Position numbers and translations under genes: made by a program | Shown: positions 35,931-48,900 of the stretch, piece by piece | Layout: the number at the start of each line of letters is the position of its first letter | Numbering within the stretch: the first letter of the stretch is position 1 | DNA from: Batillaria attramentaria | Lineage: Eukaryota; Mollusca; Gastropoda; Batillariidae | Direction of reading: 5' to 3' | Length of the DNA: 64,000 bases | NCBI GenBank assembly: GCA_018292915.2 | Contig: JACVVK020000535.1 | Coordinates: 1 to 64,000 of the forward strand | Notes under the pieces: generated by a model | What the model saw: only the letters and a program-made list of their open reading frames with translations | Database searches by the model: none | Told to the model about the DNA's origin: nothing

Positions 35931-37061
35931 TGTGTGTGTGTGTGTGGTGTGGTGTGTGTGTTTAGAAGCCAGGGGCAGCCCGTGTATGATGCTGCACATT
36001 ATGTGTTTGTAGCTAAATGTATGTGTGGGGACATGTGTGCGTTTCTGCCGGGGTGAGTGTGTTCATGTAAGGCGCCCTCAGCTGAGCTCCCGCGAGAGGG
36101 AGGGCGTCCTTTAAATGCCTATATTGTTATTATTATTATCACCACCGCACAGCGGAACACTGTGACAAACCAATGGCGTTTACCTACCGTGATATGATGG
36201 CCTGTTTGTGAGAGCAATCATCGTCCGAACCGGCTTTTGAAGCGGAGTAGCACAGGAAACACTCGCTGCCATTTGGCCTGCACCCCCGTGTTCACCAGTC
36301 TCCATTCGATCAGCGGTATAATACATGTACGCTTCTATCAGTACTGACGCTCCAGGACATCACTGCCGAGTCGCCAGTTATCAGTCACTAGAGCCACATC
36401 GCAGTTGGACGTGGGTCATCGTAGTCAAAGCAATCAGTCAAGAGGTTCTGGTGGCGCCTATATTTACAATACAATCAGCTGTCAGGCAGTTTCGGCTTTG
36501 TCGCGAAAGACATTAAAAGCGTACGCTCCAGGCAACCGTAAAAAATATCGTGGCATTCCCGGCTACCGACGTAGAGCAGTCAGTTCAAAAACAGCACCGC
36601 CCCCCCCCCCCGGCCCCCCCCCCCCCCCCCCGCCTCCTCCTCCTCACTTCCTATCGCCTTTCGGCATTTCGGGACATTTTCAAGTCACTGAGTCCGGATT
36701 TTGCGGAAGAAGAAGAAGAAGAAAAAAAGATTCAGCAAAACAACAACGACGATGCATACTATTTTCTTTCCATCTCTACGTCTATGCCAATTTCGCATTA
36801 CTGCGTCCATCGTGGAAACCGTCCAGTTATGGTTTCAAAGTGGATTAATTTCTAACTTCAAAGACTGATTTCCAGAAAAAAAAACAACCCTGATCCGATA
36901 TTCCATTTCTTCAAAACTGACTGAAGATTTTTTTTTTGTTTTTTATTTTTCCAAACGAGAGCCCGGCCAGCTGGTATGTTCACGTGGGTCACTGACAGGA
37001 ATATGACAGGTTAGGTCTTGGTACATGTATATCACTGTGTGAGTGAGTTAGTATGTCAGTG

Positions 37062-37190
37062 CCAGTGTGTGGTGTGTGTGTGTTTGAGTGTGTGTGACGG
37101 AATGTGTGAGTGTGTGAGCCTCTGTGTGTGTGTATATGAGTGTGTTTGAGTGTGAGGCACGGTGAGTGTGTGTGACGGTGTGTGTGTGAC

Positions 37191-37243
<53 letters not shown>

Positions 37244-37379
37244 CTAGTGGAAACGACGTTTTTATTGAACAGGTGGCGACAAAATCACCCCGGCGACCAC
37301 GGCATGAACTCAAGAACAAGCTGCTATTGTGCAGTCTCTCTCTCTCTCTCTCAAACACACACACACACACACACGGCCG

Positions 37380-37420
<41 letters not shown>

Positions 37421-37440
37421 GTCACACACACACGGCCGTC
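37062..37440. repeat. Compound (TG)n then (CA)n array
   Basis: TG-rich units with GTGACGG interruptions run to 37242. After about 100 bases of unique sequence, CA tracts with CACGGCCGTCAC interruptions run from 37351. The two halves are inverted relative to each other, so the region could extrude as a large hairpin. Confidence 0.9.
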
Positions 37441-38656
37441 ACATACACGCGTGAACCGAGTTAAATATTGATGTATTTGCCGTAATGTCAGTCTGGTTTT
37501 AATCAGAGACTGACTGGGTGTCTGCCGCACTGAGTGTGGGAAAGCCAGCTTGAATGACTGACAATCAGTCACGTACTGAATCAGTATCAGTGTCACTGAG
37601 TGAAAACAGCTCGTGTTTGGGACAAGACAGTCGCTACACTGAGGTTTTGCATCAAGTTTCGTGCAGTAACTGCGGCGTCAAGTTTAATCATTTATATCTC
37701 ATCAGTTATTCAGTATTCCGGTTAACGAGCTTTTTCTGCCAGTGACTGGCCAACTGACGCCGAACGACTTTCTGTGCGGGTTGAACAGTCGTGGCGATTT
37801 CCTATGTCCTCAGTTATTTCTCCCACCGCGCATGGAGTTATTATCCGGCTGTCACAGTAATGGGAACAGCCGCCGGAAGTAGTCACAATTATTAACTGAA
37901 ATGGACTGAGGACTGAAGCGGTATTGCTCAGTTTCAGCAGGTTGTCAGTATCTCCAACGGCTACTGAGGCAGCTCAGTACCACTAACTGACGTGCTGCCA
38001 ATTACAGGCCTGGGTATGAGAAGTTCGGGCTGCAGCTGTATCTGATCATCCTGAGTCCTTGACATTAGTCAACTGTAGGTCGACACTGGCACTGTGATGC
38101 CAAGGGCACTCGGTGCCACAGTTACTGTAGAGCAGAGTCACTGGCTCAGCCTATGCCGGCGGGTCGGTTCAAGTTAATCAGTCCCCAGCTCTCAGCGGTC
38201 ACGTCAAAGCGGTATGATCTGACCCAACGGACAGCAAAGCCTGTGTATCATACATACTGGATCATCGAATCAGTGACAAGGCACACCACGGTTCACTTGA
38301 AGTCAGCGGTCGGTCACGGTGCCGAAGCCGACCCGGCGGCGTTCGATCTACAAATCCCGGCCAAAGACTCGTCGGATCTTCACTTCCGGGTCGGTGGCTG
38401 GGGCCGGACTGACAAGAACTTGAAAGGTTAGGAACGGAAGGCCGGTCGGCGGTTGGCTAACACTTCCTGACCCCTCCCTCCTCCCCCTGCCCTCCCCTCC
38501 CCACCGCCCTTCCCCTCGTGCAGGCTGAGATGGTCAGGATGTGACCAGAGAGCATAGTGTCTAGCGTAGGTGGCATACACGTGATATGCAGTGTGCCCAT
38601 TACAACGGTAGCTGCTCGATGACTGGTGGTATATTTATATAGAGTTTTCACAATGA

Positions 38657-38800
38657 GGTGCCCCCGATTACGGACTGAAAATACACCACACGAATTTGTT
38701 GCCGGATTTCGACCGTAAAACTGCTCGTTAAAACTCGCAGTTTTACGGTTGAAATCAACAAACGAGTGTGGTGTATTTTACGTAATCCGGCGGGGGCACC
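38657..38800. mobile_element. 144-bp foldback (MITE-like)
   Basis: Ends GGTGCCCCCGATTACG and CGTAATCCGGCGGGGGCACC are imperfect inverted repeats. The interior is also paired (ATACACCACAC with GTGTGGTGTAT, and CGTAAAACTGC with GCAGTTTTACGG). No target duplication is visible, so insertion is inferred from structure only. Confidence 0.65.
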
Positions 38801-41800
38801 GAATTGGGAAAATGACGTCCGTACGGCCTGCATTTCTTTGATTGAAAGCTGGCATCGGCAATCCAAAGGCTGCACTCGGCATCTCTGACTGAGGTGCCGG
38901 CTTTACTTCGCTTCAGTTGTCCACAGGCTTTGAGAAGTCAGTCAGGTCCGGCGTTTAGAAGCCTCCGATTAAGCAGAGAACCGGCTGGAACTAGGCTTAC
39001 GCTTGCCACAAACACGACCGATTGTGGATACTGTCGGAAGACGCAGCAAAAGATCAATAATTTCACGTCAAGCGCACTGGCAAAGCTCCTTCGTCCCCAT
39101 TCCCATACGAAGTCGAACCACGTCATGTGTCGTGATGTAAAGCAGATTATTCTCAGTCAGTCGCTTTTCGCGTCATATCGAGTAAATCATTTAACCAGAA
39201 CGCACTGCTGGAACGTTGCTAGGGGCAGTGCATGTGCACTCTTTAGGTACAGCCATAATTCACGTGTGATTGTTATGGGCCGGGTACAATGTCAAGTCAG
39301 TTAAACCGGCCACGCTTGGTGAATTATGGATTTTTAAACCGTGACTTGTAAAAGTGGTAGAGTGGTATAAAACTTTGTGCAGCATGTGTGTTGGCTGCCA
39401 GTGCCTTGTAGCCTGTAAAGTGTCAGTTTGCATCTTGAATGGTCAGGCTTCCCTGCCCCGGCACTGCGGAGTGTGCCGGCAACTGCATGACCCAGCTGGA
39501 GCCGGCCACAGTCAAACAGAATCGAGTCAGTGTTTGTGAGGCAAATAACGGCGCGGTGAAGCCGTTATCCACGGCTTGCCGCTAATACCCCCCATAGTGA
39601 CGTCTTGTTTGAATGCTGACGAGCCTGCAAAACTCTCCCACTTGCAATCCGATTCAACCTACTTTCGCTTCTCACCACCAGGGTATCGCACACCACCCCT
39701 GGCCTTCCCCCTCAGGAGCCTCCGTGCTGCACCACAGCACACGCACACTTGTCTCACTTTGACCGAGAGGTCTTTGACCCCGAGGTCACGGGCCGTAGAT
39801 ACATAACCTGCTCCCTCCACCGTGTCTTGCCAGCACACAAACGTCACGTTTGCGGAAACAAGTAGCGGCTACGCTTCAATACAGTGAGCCGGATTGGCTG
39901 TTCACCCGATTAGGCGCTGCTGGAAAAGATCACCTGCCGCGTCATAGCAAACGGGACTTCAGTCGGACCGAGTGACACTTACCAGTGTGGGTAATGGGGA
40001 TCCGTCTTCTCGCATACAACGGTGTAATCAGTGCCGGTGTTCTCGGAGGTGTTCTAGTAATCAGACGGCCAGGTAACTACGGGAGTTCGCCTCAGCGGAA
40101 GACTATTAACGAGAATGACTGTCGGACAGGCATAGTGACTATTAGTGCAGATCGACGTCAGAGAAGCCGCTGGTGACACCAGTGCAGTGCTGAATCACTC
40201 CACGTAATCATGGTAAGTCAGTTGTGTTCAGGAAAAGCCACAGTTACTCACTACTTTATCAATTTCGGCTCATGATTACAGTTCAGTTTGAAGCATGTAA
40301 AAGTTGTCCATTTTTTTTAAAAGCACCCTACCCCTGCTGCTGCCGTCTGTGTGTGCGATACCGACTTCGCTGACATGTGTTTGGAGCTGCGCGCGGTTTA
40401 TCAGTTTCTGCGAGACGCAGAACCGATACAATAAACCCAGAACTCAAATCAGTTCTATTCATGGCCTTATTAGGGCAGCTCATATGAAAGGATCACGAAA
40501 TTTGCCCACCAGAAATAGAAACGCGCCTGTGTGTATTTAAATTAGCTGTTTTGTGTGTGCTTTTGCGCGCGCGCTGCGCGTGGAACAAGATGACAAGAGT
40601 ACACTCCCTTCGCGGTGCCGAAATACCATCTCCGCGGCATTTTTCAGTGAGTTGACGTAATTTCCTCTGGTTGGGTTTTATCCGGTTTGACTGACTCGCC
40701 GTGCGGCTACACAGCGCGGGGCGATCATGACACATTACGACGACAAAGACGCCCCGCACAGTTGACAATCACTTGGCCTTACGATGAGGTTAAACTTGAC
40801 GGTTGAGTGACCCAGTGAGGCCAGAGCGAGACCGCTACGGGTCAACTCCACTCCAGCATGCATCTTCGACAACAAGGGCAAGGGCTTTGTTCCGTACCGT
40901 TGTAGCGATGCGCTCACAGTCACAGACATGAACGGCAGAAATATCAGGGAGCCAACGTTGTCTTGATTAGACACGGACGGATAAGCTGAGGTTCGTTACC
41001 AGTGGTTACCCATGGTAAATCAGGAATTTATCAAGAGATATATATATATATATGGATCATGATAATTTCAGTAACAGTGAAGTGTAGAGTGCATAAAATT
41101 CAACACAATTCAGCAGTGTCACACACTCATATTAGAAAATTCATAAAAACAAATGTCCAGGAATGGATTTTTGTCATGGTTTTTGTTTTATTTTTTACTA
41201 ATGCAATGCCGTAGCTAACCTTTTTTTTCCCCAGACCGTAGAGGATCATTAGTTTAAGCCCACTTTTTTATGCAAGTTTCATGCTAAAATGATGACGTGT
41301 ATAATTTTGGTGATACGGTATGCACAGTGATCGCACAAACGAGTTTTTCGAACCTGTGCTATACTGATCGTGCAGGGAGCAAATCAGGACTGAAAGAAAC
41401 CCAGTAGGCTGGTCAATGAAACCTGTGTCAGTCAAACGCAAGTGCAATTATAAATAATAATAAATGGTATTTCTAGGGCGCATTTCTTTAAATAAAACTC
41501 AATGCGCCTATCACTCACTCACACTCACGCACATTATACAACGATAAACGGACATACACTGGTGAAACTGATTAGTTGGACAGAAAATTACTGGTGTTAG
41601 TTATTTGTGGCCTCACGCCGCTCAAGCAACAAGGACCATGGACCTGCACGTGGCTGAGGGAATTACTGGAAGGCTTTACAAAAAAAGGAATGTTTTCAAA
41701 TTGCTCTTGAAAACAGACAGTGTGGGCGCAAACAATGATCCACACTGGTACTTGGTATAACGGCCTTTCTGAATATTCACTGTGACAGCAAGCACTCGTA

Positions 41801-42331
41801 AGGAGTTTTTGTTTTCTTCTTTTTTTATTAACGGAATCAGTAAGAGGGTCCAAATTGAACCGTTTCGGAAGGTTTGCTTTTGTACAGTTTGAAATTACAG
41901 TTTTTAAACCTGTAGAGCTAAAAATCAACTGGTAGGTCATACCAGTAGTCAGTTTCTTATCCAGTATTTCCAGTTTTAACCCATAAAATATTGGAAATGA
42001 CTGGTAAACATGATCATGTGTATTTATGCTGTCATTCTTTTGTTATCATAGACAGTCCAGGACCATCCATGACTTTGGAAAAGTGAACTTGTGTTGCGTG
42101 ATAAGTAGTTTTGATTTCTTGAAATCATCTTGATCACTCGGAATTTTGTAGAAATCAACTTGTGTCAACCTAGCCGTTTTGAAGAGACTGACTTATGAGC
42201 GAAGTTTGCACAATTTAAAAAAACATGTAATAATAATAATAGCAAAGACTCTTTTTAAGTACATGTAATCTACCAGATGGGAAGTTAGACTGATAGATCT
42301 ATATGTCTGTTTTTTCTGATTTGTGTTTCAG

Positions 42332-42981
42332 GCATGGTGAGTCAAGAGACAAGTGAACAGAACATGTCGAGCCCTACTGCCGGCCCCAATGTCGGCCCCA
42401 ATGCCGACCTCAATGCTGACGGCAATGTTGACCCCAATGCTGCCCCCAATGCCGACCTCAATGCCGTTCCCAATGTCAGCCCCACTGTCAGCCTCCATTT
42501 CGACCCCAGTGCCAGCCCCAATGTCAGCCCCAGTGCTGGCCCCAATACCGGCCCCAGTGCTGGCCCCAATACCGGCCCCAGTGCTGGCCCCACCCAGCGT
42601 GTGTCATCTGTATCGTCTGTGTCCACGGGCAGCAGAAGGTCAGATGCTAACAGGACTTCTGGTTCAACTATCCGACATGGCCACTCCGCCAGACACCCTA
42701 GTCTTGCGACTATCGCGCGAGAAATCGCTCAAGACCCCAACTTCAGGCTGAGTTTTGTTGAACGGCAACCGTCTACACCGGTTGTTGAATTCGATGACCC
42801 CTTTGGAGAGCTGTTGCAGGAGGAAGATGAGGGGAAAACGGGGAATGACTACGGCTATGGGAGAGTGTACAACACGTATGACAGTTACCACAGTACAGAA
42901 CGCGGATCGTACCACGTCCTCTGTCCACCCTTTCCTGGCGGGATTGTCCGATTTGTCCTTGAAGGGGGTGAGGAGATCAAG
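42332..42981 (+). CDS. TRPM exon 1 (coding start, Asn/Pro-rich repeat)
   Basis: The acceptor tgtttcag at 42331 shows that at least one 5' UTR exon lies upstream. ATG at 42334 gives 216 residues. About residues 17-85 are tandem hexamer-like units of the type PNADLN/PNVGPN/SAGPNT, encoded by repeats of CCCCAATGCCGACCTCAATG type. A Ser-rich stretch follows, then a globular part (VEFDDPFGELLQEEDEG, SYHVLCPPFPGGIVRFVLEG) ending in phase 0 at gtatgt. The antisense strand is also open, a consequence of the repeat and not a gene. Confidence 0.75.
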
Positions 42982-45900
42982 GTATGTATAGCTAGGCCTA
43001 ATAAAACAGTCAGACCTTTGTACTTTTGTTCAATTTGCATTGTTATTGTAATGGTAATAATAATAAATACTATGTCTAGAGCGCATCAAAGCAACTCAGC
43101 TCAGCGCCCACACACACACACAAGCACACACGTGTGCACTGACACACACACATGCACACCCTGATGCGGATACAGTTACAGACAAAGGCGCTGAAACAGT
43201 GGCAGACTGCTTAACTGTAAAAGGCTTGACGGAAGAGATGCTTGTCTGTCAGTACTATTTGTGTACATTTATCACCAGGCTTTTTGTTAGTTTCTACACC
43301 ACTGTCTTGACGCTGACAATCAGGGAGGACTAAAAGCACTCGCCTGTCATCAAATGTGAAAAGATTTCATGTTGGGCGAACCAGTCTTATATTTTTCTTA
43401 GCCCAAATTGCAAATGAATTTCGCATGACAGTATCAACAGATTCCAGTTCATAAAAGTCAGCACTCGCCACATGAAGTCGAGCATGAATGGCTCCCACAT
43501 CGTCTGCTGTATTTCTCTCACTGCACATGGCTAAACAGAAGCACACACACACACACCTGAAAATAATTGTTTAGGCTGTCAGTATTGTGAGAAAAATATT
43601 TGGGCTGCCAGTTTTCACATGACTGGTAGCCCACGTGGCTGCTGGGGTCCTTACCCTTTTGGTCCTTCTTGGACCGGGTGGGGTGGGTGGGTGTTTGGGG
43701 GTTTAGCGTCCTTTGCCACCACATACGGGTGATATCAAAGACGGGGTGACGATGAAAAAGCCAGCACAAATATTTTGCCCCAGCCGGGATACGAACTCAC
43801 GACCCGAGCATTAGAAGTCCAACGCTCTACCATTCAGCCACCCCGGCTCCCTTCCAGGCCAATGTGTTTCAGTGACCAGTGAAAGGCTGTGATTGCTACA
43901 GGCATTGTTTTGAGTAGTCAAGCACCCCTACTGCTAGCAAATCGGAGTTACACTGGCATCTAACACATCGTTATTTGGAGAAAAATACAGCCTGTACTGG
44001 TACATTGTACTGTTTTCAATCAAATTAAATCGGTTATACTTCATGAATCCAAAAAAAAGAAGGGTAAAAACGACAAATTAAAGGATTGAATTAAAAACTC
44101 GATCAACAACATCCGTACACCACACATGTATGTACAATCACATTAAATTCCCCCCCCCCTCCCCCCCCCCCCCCACCACACACAATGGTCTGCTGCCATG
44201 TTGCACTGAGAAACAATGTATGCCTGATCCCACACTATTTGACCCTCACAGATGCAATCAGACTTTCTTTCGCAGGACCGGTATTACGTAAGTGTACCGA
44301 AAGACGCCTCTGTGGAGGATGTGGCACGTTTTATGGCGGCTGCCTGGAGGCGACGGACACCAAAACTGGTCCTCACCATCATAAGCTCCTCGCAGTACTA
44401 CCACCCATGGACCAGGGAGAAATTCACCGAGGACTTTCAGGCTGGCATCATTCAGGTATCCAGTAGTATATGCTGTATTGACTCCCCCCCCCCCCCCCCC
44501 AAAAAAAAAAAAAAAAATAAAAAAAAAAATAAAAAAAAATAAAATGCTAAGTACTTGTATAAGGCTAGAATCTGTTTGTGAAAGACGCAGGCAATCCATG
44601 ATTATGTTCATGAAATCGTGATTATGTTCATGAAATCGTGGAAATCTGCAAAAAAAAAAACCCAAAATCTATTATTTAAAAATTGTTCATTTGTTTTTGT
44701 GACAGTGTACCAGCTACAAGGTAGTGCGTTTTCAGCTTGCCTGATTTGATTGTGTTTTACAGGCAGCCAACTTGACGGAGATGTGGATCCTGACTGACGG
44801 GCTTGACAAGGGAGTGTCAAAACTGATCGGTGACGCAGCTAGTACAGAGATGAAGCGGCGCAAGAACATGGAACTGAACCCCCTGCACATAAAAAACATC
44901 ATGTCCGAGCGCCTCCCTCGTCTCAACATCTTCGGCATCGTGCCGAAAAGTGCTGTAGTTTATGCGGATGTCCTGAATGGCCAGGTGAAGACGGTAGCTT
45001 AATTTCCATGCGTTTTTGTTCACATCATCAGGGTCTCACATCCGTGTTGGATAACACAGGCATGCCTACCGTTACGGAGTGGATAGTATGGATATCCGCC
45101 GCGTGTCCCGGGAAAAAACAACAGAACCACACGTTTGAATAGCCGTTGCAGTAATTGTCCTTGTTATCTCTCTTTGGCGTGATGAGTGAGGTGGCATAGC
45201 TGCACGGCGGAGTGCTATAGGGACATAATCCAGACAGGTCTTTTTGGCAAGATGGCTGCCATTACACCCCAAATGATTTTGATTGCCAAAGTCAGTCTCC
45301 TTTTGATCTCATTTAGACAAAACCAAGTCACCTGACTAACCTGTTGGGGTACATTTATACAGAGAGCAATTTTGTGCAGGTGAACCAACACAGTGATTCA
45401 ATTTTGTGTTTGAAGCATGGTTGATATACTTGTATTCTTAGTGTGTTTGTGAAAGTAGTGCTGTGTACCGGATTTTAAGATTATGTCTCCCTGAAATGTT
45501 AATTGCAGGGTAGGCATGCCTGGTAATAGACATGGAAGCCACAACAGCCTATATTCTATTTGCATGGACAGAGATATGTCCGGTCCGTTTCTTTCTCTTC
45601 AGAGAAAATGTCCTGTTATTTTTGTGTTGTTGAGGACACTGGTCCTGTTGAACATGGCAGGAATGTGAGCCCCTGGTTCAGTGCTGCTGTCATCTGGGAA
45701 AGGGCCTAAGTGCCATTGACTGACATGCACTGAGGCTCTTTTTTCAGATGAGAGTAGAATGGCTGCTAAGTACAAACGCAGGGATCGATTTTCTCGCGCG
45801 CCGTGCGACTATGTCTCATATTTTGATAAAATGTCGCATAGAAATTTCGCAAAATGTGTCCTATGTCGCACAAACATGACATCACAAGTGCACTTGACAA

Positions 45901-48900
45901 CGCGAAGCAGAGATACGCTGTCTGTGTCAGTCATAGAGTCTGTTACACTAATCTAATTTTAGTGATGAGGCAAGTTACTTATCCCGCTCGCCGCGCGCGC
46001 TGCCAGGAACTCTCACTTGAAAGAGTTGCAAAAAATATTGGCGCGTTATCAGTTTTCTCAGTTCTGCGATCGAGAGGTCCTTTTTCGTTCAGAACCTGAA
46101 CGTCACTGCACTTAGGAACAGGCTCTCGGCACAGACATGTGGCAGAGTGATGCGGGTGAACTTGATTGTCTCATGGAAAATGAAAATGTCTCATAAAATG
46201 ACTGGTCAAGGAGACAGTGTCTCATTGGCATATAATTTGAGTAAATCCATCCCTGCAAACGCCATAGTAAGATTTATTCATGATTACCAGACAGTGGCAC
46301 GCTCACTTCAGGTTTGTTCCAAAAGTCTGTTAGGGTAGACAAAGCACAGGCAACCTTCAGTATATTGCAAGATCTGTATAGTTCAGGGACCAATATGCCT
46401 GGGTACCCAGATACAAAAGTTTACTTCTGTAGATCTGGGCAATTTACCCTTTGTTTTAAGCATGCCCAGAGCGCACGTTTCTCTTTCACCCTTGTGAATG
46501 TGGGCTATGTCTTTCTCTCCGGTCGGGTACAGTACTTTACTGCACAGAAGGAAAACTCATTGCAGCAATAGTTTTGATTGTTTGTCCAGTCTTGCAGTAT
46601 ACTGAAGAAGGCTGCCTTAAGGTTTAATTGTGTTCTGAACGGTTTGTTCGTTTGTTCCTTTCTCACTCTGTCTCTCGCTCACTCTCCTCTCTCTCTCTTT
46701 CCATCTGTCTGTATGAGTGACTTCTTGCAGGACGGGTATGCCGAAGAGGTATGATTGATTCTTAAATGAAATCGTCTATTGTGTGTGTAAACATGCTTGA
46801 TCTGGCTAGATTGATGTTTTTGCTTGTCTAGCTTTTGTGTTTCTTACCGTTTTAGTCTGTTCAGTGCCTGGGGATGAAATATTTGACAGTAATCGTTTCA
46901 GTACGAAGTTGCATGTTATGAGGGGTGAAATAAATGTAGCAACAACAGCTGTGGAGTGCCCTGTGAAAAAGAAAAATCTGGGACACAGTTACAGTTACTG
47001 ACTTTACAGTGCTGACCTTTAACTCCTAACTGTCCACACATGAGTCACACATCCTGAATCAAAAACGTCTTCAACACAAGACAGCACTAGACAACACTAT
47101 TATGCAACCTAGAGGCCAGCAGTCCGCCCGAGAGACAGCGCAACGTGCTGTCATATTGCGTCACACTCCCGCCGAGAGACAGCGCAACGTGCTGTCATAT
47201 TGCGTCACACTCCGGAGCGGTCTATGCTAGCCAGACAGCTCAGCTATTTCACACCCTCTTGTGTATATATGGCGGTCACTCGCTAGTTCGGGTATCGACG
47301 ACGTAATAGCTAAAGGCACACTCAGTCAGGCCCCCTTACAACTTGCCCCAAGCACTTCCCACTGGCATGAGGGCGGTAGACAACAAGAGACAAGTCCCGT
47401 TACAACCAGCGTGAAACCATGTGTGACCTACTCACAGCGGTATGAGCCATACACAAGACTGCCCTGAGCAGGCAAAGGAATTATGAGAGATTATGCAATC
47501 TACTGTGGGCTGGGCGAGGCAAGGGAAGGGATAGGGCCTCCTGGAGAGTGCCTACGTCTTGCGTAATAGTGTTGTGGAGTGGTGTCTACTGTTGTTTAGT
47601 GGTCTCGCGAGTTTTGTTAAGTCTTGTCATATAGTGTGTGTGGGGGGGGGGGGGGGGCTTGGGTAGGGCTGTGGACAGTTAGGAGTTAAACCTACCATCA
47701 AATGGTGAAAGGGTCAAAGTGCTTGTTATGCTTACGCCGCTTAGGCCCTATTACCATGGAATGGATAGGCGTTTTTGATAGGCCCTTTTCAGGTGATGTA
47801 TTAGTGGATGGACGTAATTTGGTCAGAAAGATCGCAGAAATTTTCTTTCATTTTGAAAGCTCTGGCACTGAACAGGTTAATCTCCTCTGTGACTAAACTC
47901 GCATACATGGAAGCGTACAGCAACTGATTCCCAGAATAGATTTACATGTTTTAGAATTCCGCTGCGTTTGCAAGATTTGTTGTGCCTCGTCTTGGTGCTG
48001 TCTCACAGCTGATTCATGGTGATGATGGGTGGAGGTTTGTGTGCGGCATGCTTGTGTTAAAAATGTTAGCTGTAACTCATTGAGTTGGGCTGATGGCTGG
48101 CTGGCTGATCTTGGCTGATTTGTAGATCTATTTAAGTTCACATTCTCAGAGATGCACAGTCCTCTCCCCTGCAGCATCCGGTCTCATTTTGGCAGGGTTG
48201 TACACACCACCAACAGCAGCAGTTTTCTGTGTGGGGTATGCTTTGTCAGTAGGGTGCTGTCTGGTTACTTGCTGTGCTATAGGGACTCGACTAAATCTAA
48301 GCGGAGACAAACCTAAATTGACTGATGAGCCAACCTGTATGTGGGCTGTTTTCGCTAGTGTGGCACAGGTGGCTCAAGGTGTGTCGGTATGAAAGATTTT
48401 AGACGTATGTGAAGCGGCAACAGAGACTTAAAATTATCTAGGATTACTTCTTGGGATGATAAACTAGTCTTAGCTAAGTTATACCGGCACAGGAAAGAAG
48501 CTTAAAAGTTAGGAAAAATGGCTGATGTCAGACAGCGACTGCTAACATGCACACATTGTCTGATTGACACATCACACTTGTCTGCTCCATTTTCAGTTTA
48601 GAAGTCGGATTTTTCCCAGGAAGTTTCATCTTCACAAAGAATAATTGTTTTTTGATAAAGGTCTGATAAGAAAGACTGACCAAACTCTGCATTCGGTTAT
48701 GTGACCTCAGCTGATACAATCAACAAGTCAATCCATCATGATGATCGTAGTGGCGTTGCAAATTGTTTTTAGCTTCCACCCCTGGAAATTAACTTGGAGA
48801 CTCCCCTGAGGATGATTACAAACCAGTGTACCTCACTTGGTTATTTTAATCCCACTCAAAATGTAAAAATATTGCAGCAAAAATGCTGCCCATGTGATCG

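Larger units (their letters stand above)
31451..42300. other. Divergent intergenic domain enriched in ACTG/CAGT and CpG
   Basis: This 10.8-kb stretch separates the RPS3A start from the TRPM start. I see no credible coding exon. Its composition differs sharply from the introns: many CpG and CCGG sites, and dense ACTG and CAGT words in both orientations (29 in 31561-32280 against 5 in the control 21001-21720). It holds the GCATCTTAC array, CA/TG and TC tracts, G/C homopolymers and a small foldback (38657-38800). Promoters of both flanking genes presumably lie in it, but no core promoter can be fixed. Confidence 0.6.

Noticed and set aside
38894..39304. 136-codon plus-strand frame in the intergenic domain
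   Set aside because: No ATG start or recognisable domain; its length is unremarkable for GC-rich sequence.
40198..40216. TRPM 5' UTR exon ending at AATCATG|GTAAGT
   Set aside because: The donor is good, but nothing else marks an exon, and an ATG there would be out of frame with exon 1.
42342..42626. Antisense frame opposite the TRPM N-terminal repeat
   Set aside because: A GC-rich repeat without stops on either strand; the sense frame continues into TRPM homology.
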